Assembly (NCBI RefSeq): GCF_000614545.1
Contig: NZ_BAKW01000026.1
Span: 1-32,472 of the forward strand
Origin: Asaia platycodi JCM 25414
GTDB lineage: Bacteria > Pseudomonadota > Alphaproteobacteria > Acetobacterales > Acetobacteraceae
DNA: 32,472 nt
Direction: 5' to 3'
Shown here: positions 28,851 through 32,472 of the stretch, one piece after another
Position numbering within the stretch: position 1 is the stretch's first letter
Layout: each line of letters begins with the position of its first letter
Program-made: the position numbers and the translations under genes
Notes under the pieces: generated by a model
Seen by the model: the letters and a program-made list of their open reading frames with translations, nothing else
Told to the model about the DNA's origin: nothing
Databases searched by the model: none

Positions 28851-29270
28851 ATGCCGGTTCAGGTCGAAATCATCAGCCCGGAGAAGCTGCTCTTCCAGAA
28901 GGAAGTAGAGATGGCTGTCATCCCGGGCGAGGAAGGCGATATCGCGGCCATGCCGGATCATGCGCCGATCATGCTCCTGCTGCGCGGCGGCATCGTTTCT
29001 CTTTATGAGAACGGTGTCGTTACCGAGCGTTTCTTCGTCTCCGGTGGTTTCGCCGATATCACGGCTGATCGCTGCACCATTCTCGCGGATGAGGCGCTTC
29101 TGGTTGAGGAGATCGTCCTGAGCGAAGCAGAGAGTCGTCTCGAAATGCTGGAGACCCAGCTGACGAACGTCGCTGCTGACGACATTGTCGATCAGGAGCG
29201 TCTGTCTCGCAAAATTCAGGCGACCAGAGCGGCCATCGAGGCTGCTGAGGCAGCCCACCCGCTGCACTGA
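28851..29270 (+). CDS. atpC: F1F0 ATP synthase subunit epsilon
   Basis: 139 residues, intact. N-terminal beta sandwich: VQVEIISPEKLLFQKEVEMA, VIPGEEGDIAAMPDHAPIML, and ERFFVSGGFADITADRCTIL. A helical C-terminal region follows (EAESRLEMLETQLTNVAADD). Epsilon couples rotation and can inhibit hydrolysis. It starts 4 bases after atpD and ends the operon before a strong terminator. Confidence 0.95.
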   Translation: MPVQVEIISPEKLLFQKEVEMAVIPGEEGDIAAMPDHAPIMLLLRGGIVSLYENGVVTERFFVSGGFADITADRCTILADEALLVEEIVLSEAESRLEMLETQLTNVAADDIVDQERLSRKIQATRAAIEAAEAAHPLH

Positions 29271-29276
29271 GTTCTG

Positions 29277-29310
29277 AAAAAGGCCGGTTCCCCAGGGGAC
29301 CGGCCTTTTT
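29277..29310. terminator. Intrinsic terminator of the atpHAGDC operon
   Basis: AAAAAGGCCGGT, then TCCCC-A-GGGG, then ACCGGCCTTTTT: a long near-perfect stem with a single bulged T and T/A tracts on both sides, 6 bases after the atpC stop. Could also serve the minus strand after queF. Confidence 0.93.
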
Positions 29311-29345
29311 CATATTGGGTCAAGGGTGAGGTGCCGTGTTTATCA

Positions 29346-29369
29346 TTCCGGCCCCCTTAGGAGCCGGAA
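29346..29369 (-). other. Stem-loop downstream of queF
   Basis: TTCCGGC (29346-29352) and GCCGGAA (29363-29369) form a 7-bp stem with a 10-base loop, 10 bases past the queF stop on the minus strand. No T tract follows it on that strand. Possibly a transcript-end hairpin; actual termination may use the 29277-29310 structure. Confidence 0.3.
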
Positions 29370-29379
29370 GCAGCCAAAC

Positions 29380-29849
29380 TCAGCCGCGACCGCGATAGCC
29401 GGGCACGTCCTGAGCTGGAATCCAGACACCCTTGGGTGCTTCGCCCGTCTGCCAGAAGACGTCGATGGGAATACCGCCACGCGGGTACCAATAGGCGCCG
29501 ATGCGCAGCCATTTCGGATTCAGGATCTCGACCAGTTTCACGGCGATGCTCACCGAACAGTCTTCGTGAAAAGCGCCATGATTGCGAAAGCTGGTGAGAT
29601 AGAGCTTTAGCGACTTGCTCTCGACGATCCATTCGTCTGGAATATAGTCGATAACGATATGGGCGAAATCGGGCTGGCCCGTCACGGGGCAGAGCGAGGT
29701 AAATTCCGGTGCCGTAAAGCGCACGACGTAATCGCGCCCCTTATGTGGGCTGGGTACGCGTTCGAGCGTCGCGGTTTCCGGGCTCTCCGGCTGGACTGTT
29801 TGGCGGCCTAGCTGCTAAGCGCCGCCAGATCGTTCTCTGATGTGGTCAT
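29380..29849 (-). CDS. queF: QueF, NADPH-dependent preQ0 reductase; frameshift near 29810
   Basis: Reduces preQ0 to preQ1 in queuosine synthesis. The conserved body is intact: [20 protein letters not shown] with the nucleophile Cys in [10 protein letters not shown], then [20 protein letters not shown] with the catalytic Asp, and GIPIDVFW. This is the short unimodular type. The start ATG 29849 reads [13 protein letters not shown] and meets TAG at 29808-29810; one frame over it continues [20 protein letters not shown] into the body. One base is probably missing there. Corrected length 156 residues. Upstream, the divergent rnd gene begins within about 15-35 bases. Confidence 0.9.
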
Positions 29850-29878
29850 GATGGTCTGCCCTGATGTATGGAAGGGAA

Positions 29879-31066
29879 ATGCAAGTGTCTCAAGCCGGTT
29901 TCCCAGCCCCAGTCATCGTGTCTTCTACAGAAGATTTGGCGCAACTTTGCGCCCGACTCAAGCAGGAGCCGTTCGTTACGATCGATACGGAGTTCGTGCG
30001 CGAGCATACGTACTGGCCTGAGCTCTGTGTCGTGCAGCTGGGTGGCGTGTCGGATGTGGCTGTTATCGACACGCTGGCGCCGGGGCTGGATCTTGCGCCG
30101 CTTGCCGATCTGCTGGCGACTGAGAGCTGCGTGAAGGTCTTTCATGCCGCCCGTCAGGATCTTGAGATTTTCCTGCACCTCTTCGATGCGCTGCCGCAAT
30201 CGATTTTCGATACGCAGGTGGCAGCCATGGTCGGTGGCTACGGCGATCAGGTTGGTTACGACACGCTGGTTAGTGCCATCACGGGGGCCAGCATCGACAA
30301 GACGCATCGCTTCAGCGATTGGGCGGCGCGCCCGCTGTCGAAGGCGCAGATTGCCTATGCTGCCGCCGATGTCACCCATCTGCGAGACGTCTATCTCGCC
30401 CTGCATCGCGAACTCGATAAACAGAACCGGCTGCATTGGGCTGATGCCGAGCTGGCCGTTCTGAACGACCCGGCGACGTTCCGCCCGGATCCGCGTCGAC
30501 AGTGGGAGCGCCTCAAGGCCCGTACCAATAACCGCCGCATGCTTGCGGTGCTGCGCGAAGTGGCCGCCTGGCGCGAGGTTGAAGCGCAGGCGCTGAATAT
30601 TCCCCGCCAACGTTTGATCCGTGACGAGAGTCTTCTGGAAATTGCTGCTGTGCGTCCGCAGGATGCCGATGCGCTGTCGCGTGTGCGCGGCGTCTCGCGA
30701 GGCTTTGCTGAGGGCAAGGCCGCACCGGGGCTGCTTGCCGCCGTGCAGACCGGCATCGATCTGCCGGAAAAAGACCTGCCGCGCCCGCCGCGCAAATCCG
30801 AAGGGGCCAAGCCGTCAGCTGCGCTTGTGGCACTGCTCAAGGTGGTTCTGGCAGCAAGCTGCGAGGCCAACCGGGTCGCCCCCAAGCTTGTAGCAACGAG
30901 TGATGACCTTGACAGCCTTGCTCTGGGTGAGACCGATAGCCCCGTTTTGCAGGGCTGGCGTCGTGCCGTTTTTGGCGATGATGCCCTTGCCTTGCTCAAG
31001 GGAGAGATCCAGCTTGTCGTCGAGGGGCGGGCTGTTCGTCTCGTCAGATCGGCCAGCGCAGACTGA
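29879..31066 (+). CDS. rnd: Ribonuclease D
   Basis: 3'-5' exoribonuclease involved in tRNA and stable-RNA 3' maturation. The DEDD-type exonuclease domain carries VTIDTEFVREHTYWPELCVV (Asp, Glu), VFHAARQDLEIFLHLF (Asp) and QIAYAAADVTHLRDVY (Tyr, Asp). An HRDC domain follows around AWREVEAQALNIPRQRLIRD, and a second helical region completes the usual length of about 395 residues. Start choice: ATG 29864, ATG 29879 or GTG 29885 share the frame; GGAAGGG just before favours the last two. The gene is intact. Confidence 0.93.
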   Translation: MQVSQAGFPAPVIVSSTEDLAQLCARLKQEPFVTIDTEFVREHTYWPELCVVQLGGVSDVAVIDTLAPGLDLAPLADLLATESCVKVFHAARQDLEIFLHLFDALPQSIFDTQVAAMVGGYGDQVGYDTLVSAITGASIDKTHRFSDWAARPLSKAQIAYAAADVTHLRDVYLALHRELDKQNRLHWADAELAVLNDPATFRPDPRRQWERLKARTNNRRMLAVLREVAAWREVEAQALNIPRQRLIRDESLLEIAAVRPQDADALSRVRGVSRGFAEGKAAPGLLAAVQTGIDLPEKDLPRPPRKSEGAKPSAALVALLKVVLAASCEANRVAPKLVATSDDLDSLALGETDSPVLQGWRRAVFGDDALALLKGEIQLVVEGRAVRLVRSASAD

Positions 31067-31203
31067 TCGTTCATGAGTGGCGACGCCGCATCCTGGTGAG
31101 GCTCGCCCTTCATTCTTTGGTAATTCGTGCGGGTTCAGATTGACTCGGGCAAGAGCTCCGTGTTTATCCGCCAGTCTCATCATAGAAAAATCCGATTTAC
31201 GGA

Positions 31204-31232
31204 TTGAGCAAGTCGTATCGACACCCTAGTTT
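31204..31232 (+). promoter_or_regulatory. Candidate promoter of gcrA
   Basis: TTGAGC, 17-base spacer, TAGTTT; 32 bases separate its end from the gcrA ATG. The -10 is weak. In the 198-base gap from 31067 a GANTC site (GACTC, 31142-31146) is present, the target of CcrM methylation. No gene is visible in this gap. Confidence 0.3.
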
Positions 31233-31264
31233 TACGTCACTGGACTTAATGAGGAGCACGGGCG

Positions 31265-31939
31265 ATGGAATGGACCGACGAAATAATCTCCCGTCTTCAG
31301 ACGCTTTGGCAGGAAGGACTATCCACTGCCGAGATTGGCAGGCAGCTCTCGATCACGAAAAACGCCGTTGTGGGCAAGGCTCATCGCCTTGGCCTGCCAC
31401 CGCGTCCCTCGCCAATCCGTGCTACCGCCAAGCCTCGCAAGGAAGTCGCAGCCGAGACGCCCGTCTCACAGGATGCGGACGAGACGGCTGGTGTGGCTTC
31501 AGCTGCGCCCCAGGCTGCGACCCCCGGTGAGGCGAAAATCTCTGTCGCCGCTGCGCCCGCTGCTCCCGTCAAATCTGTCGCTGCCGAGCCGGTCGCGCCG
31601 CCCGCTCCCAAAACGGAGCCTGTTGAAAAATCTGCTGCAAGCCCCATTTCTGCGGTACCCGACGAAGGCGCTTCCGTGGCCAGCAAGCCCAGTCCGACCC
31701 GCAAACCCGCCGAGGCCAAAACCATGTCGCCAGACCTGATGCTTCGTCCGCTTCTGCGCCCGTTGACGACAGAGACCTCGCCGCGTCGCGGTCCGGCCTG
31801 CTGCTGGCCGAATGGCGACCCCGGGACACCTGGCTTCCATTTCTGTGGCGCCAAACCTGTGCCCGGCAAACCTTATTGCGCCGAGCATTGTGCGATCGCC
31901 TATGTAAAGCTACGTGACCGTCGCGAGAGCGTTGGCTGA
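31265..31939 (+). CDS. gcrA: GcrA cell-cycle regulator
   Basis: 224 residues with AGGAG upstream of ATG 31265. The N-terminal HTH (about 1-45) is diagnostic: MEWTDEIISRLQTLWQEGLS, TAEIGRQLSITKNAVVGKAH, RLGLPPRPSPI. A long Ala/Pro/Glu-rich linker (about 55-175) leads to the C-terminal sigma-70-interacting domain with CCWPNGDPGTPGFHFCG and PYCAEHCAIAYVK. GcrA recruits RNA polymerase to promoters with CcrM-methylated GANTC. The linker is long and low in complexity. A strong terminator follows. Confidence 0.96.
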   Translation: MEWTDEIISRLQTLWQEGLSTAEIGRQLSITKNAVVGKAHRLGLPPRPSPIRATAKPRKEVAAETPVSQDADETAGVASAAPQAATPGEAKISVAAAPAAPVKSVAAEPVAPPAPKTEPVEKSAASPISAVPDEGASVASKPSPTRKPAEAKTMSPDLMLRPLLRPLTTETSPRRGPACCWPNGDPGTPGFHFCGAKPVPGKPYCAEHCAIAYVKLRDRRESVG

Positions 31940-31966
31940 GCCTTTCAGCTTTTGGTTCTGCCTCAT

Positions 31967-32001
31967 AAAAAAAGCCCGGTCGTGAAGGACCGGGCTTTTT
32001 T
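31967..32001. terminator. Bidirectional terminator between gcrA and the bactofilin gene
   Basis: AAAAAAAGCCCGGTC, loop GTGAAG, GACCGGGCTTTTTT: a perfect stem with A and T tracts, suited to both convergent genes. Confidence 0.94.
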
Positions 32002-32021
32002 GCGTCTGGACCTTGAAGGGC

Positions 32022-32472
32022 TCAGACGGAGGGAGCTGATTCTTCCGACTTCTCGACAGCCGGAGCAGGTGTCTCGAGAGCGGCGGGGCGCGGCGGCACG
32101 TCGCCGGTAATCATCTCGAGATGACCCGTAATCTGGCCACCATCTTCCACCTGCAGACGGCGGCAACGCGTCTTGCCGATCAGCTTGCCGGTGGCGCGCA
32201 CGGTCAGATTGCCGCGTACTGTCAGCGTACCGTCGATCGTGCCAGCCAGATCAGCGTCTTCAACTTCGATCTCACCGCGGAAAACACCGCCCGGCGCGAC
32301 GGAGAGTTCAGCGGCCTGAAGTAGCGACGCCTCGACAGTGCCTTCAACCACCAGACGCTCGGCGTCCTGGATCGACCCCTGAACCGAGATGCCACGTCCT
32401 ACAACGAGGGTGCGGCGGTCCGAGGAGTCACGACGCCCACCGGGGGCAGCCGCCGCGGCGGCTGGGCGTGCC
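32022..32472 (-). CDS. Bactofilin-family polymer-forming cytoskeletal protein (N-terminus outside window)
   Basis: The frame is open from the right window edge to the stop at 32022. The visible part starts in an Ala-rich stretch, then RTLVVGRGISVQGSIQDAER, LVVEGTVEASLLQAAELSVA, GTIDGTLTVRGNLTVRATGK and GKTRCRRLQVEDGGQITGHL: the regular short-strand repeats of the bactofilin beta-helix. The C-terminal tail is Pro/Glu-rich. Bactofilins form nucleotide-free filaments for cell shape, stalks or polar organisation. An ATG at 32351 lies within the core repeat and is not the true start. Convergent with gcrA. Confidence 0.9.
   Translation of the reverse strand, partial: ARPAAAAAAPGGRRDSSDRRTLVVGRGISVQGSIQDAERLVVEGTVEASLLQAAELSVAPGGVFRGEIEVEDADLAGTIDGTLTVRGNLTVRATGKLIGKTRCRRLQVEDGGQITGHLEMITGDVPPRPAALETPAPAVEKSEESAPSV

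Noticed and set aside
29850..29878. preQ1 riboswitch before queF
   Set aside because: The gap to rnd is too short and no preQ1-type hairpin with an A-rich tail is visible.

Overview
The window looks like a chromosomal housekeeping segment of an alphaproteobacterium, most likely an acetic acid bacterium (Acetobacteraceae). Pointers are GcrA, a MucR/Ros regulator, an F1 ATP synthase operon atpHAGDC without F0 genes beside it, a Nfu-type iron-sulfur scaffold, and high-GC alphaproteobacterial codon use. The genus cannot be fixed from sequence reading alone. No phage, insertion sequence, CRISPR array or plasmid function was seen.

Layout. 1-3043: exbB (cut by the window edge), two exbD genes and an exported repeat-type protein, probably a proton-driven inner-membrane motor. 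3128-5275: OmpR-type response regulator and EnvZ-like kinase. 5350-7638: Nfu scaffold, RutE/HadB-like nitroreductase, tsaB (tRNA t6A synthesis) and rimI, tightly packed. 7611-8338: a TusA-like protein divergent from a MucR/Ros regulator. 8405-11334: fur, olsB (ornithine lipid) and lnt (lipoprotein acylation), overlapping or nearly so. 11398-15005: XRE regulator, tyrosine phosphatase, small lipoprotein with methyltransferase, Trm112-like protein, and the thioredoxin-TPR chaperone cnoX. 15200-18160: tRNA-Gly(GCC), outer-membrane protein, amino-acid permease, tRNA-Thr(CGT). 18253-22046: pqiABC, an MCE-type lipid-transport system. 22166-23425: nusG, secE, tRNA-Trp and tRNA-Gly(TCC). 23469-24020: an exported cupin-like gene with an internal amber stop. 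24361-29270: atpHAGDC. 29380-32472: queF, rnd, gcrA and a bactofilin cut by the right edge.

The dominant unusual property is frame damage. At least 15 frameshift-like lesions affect 12 otherwise well-conserved genes, including atpG, atpD (two), lnt, tsaB and cnoX (two). Almost all look like loss of one base from a short run of identical bases. Essential genes are hit and no other decay is visible, so I read these mainly as sequencing or assembly errors. For such genes I give one span covering the whole gene and mark the lesion.

I did not find a convincing undescribed system. The observations I would follow up are the lesion pattern, a MucR finger lacking two or three standard zinc ligands, a terminator hairpin that absorbs the CCA end of tRNA-Gly, and the cupin-like gene with a clean amber codon.
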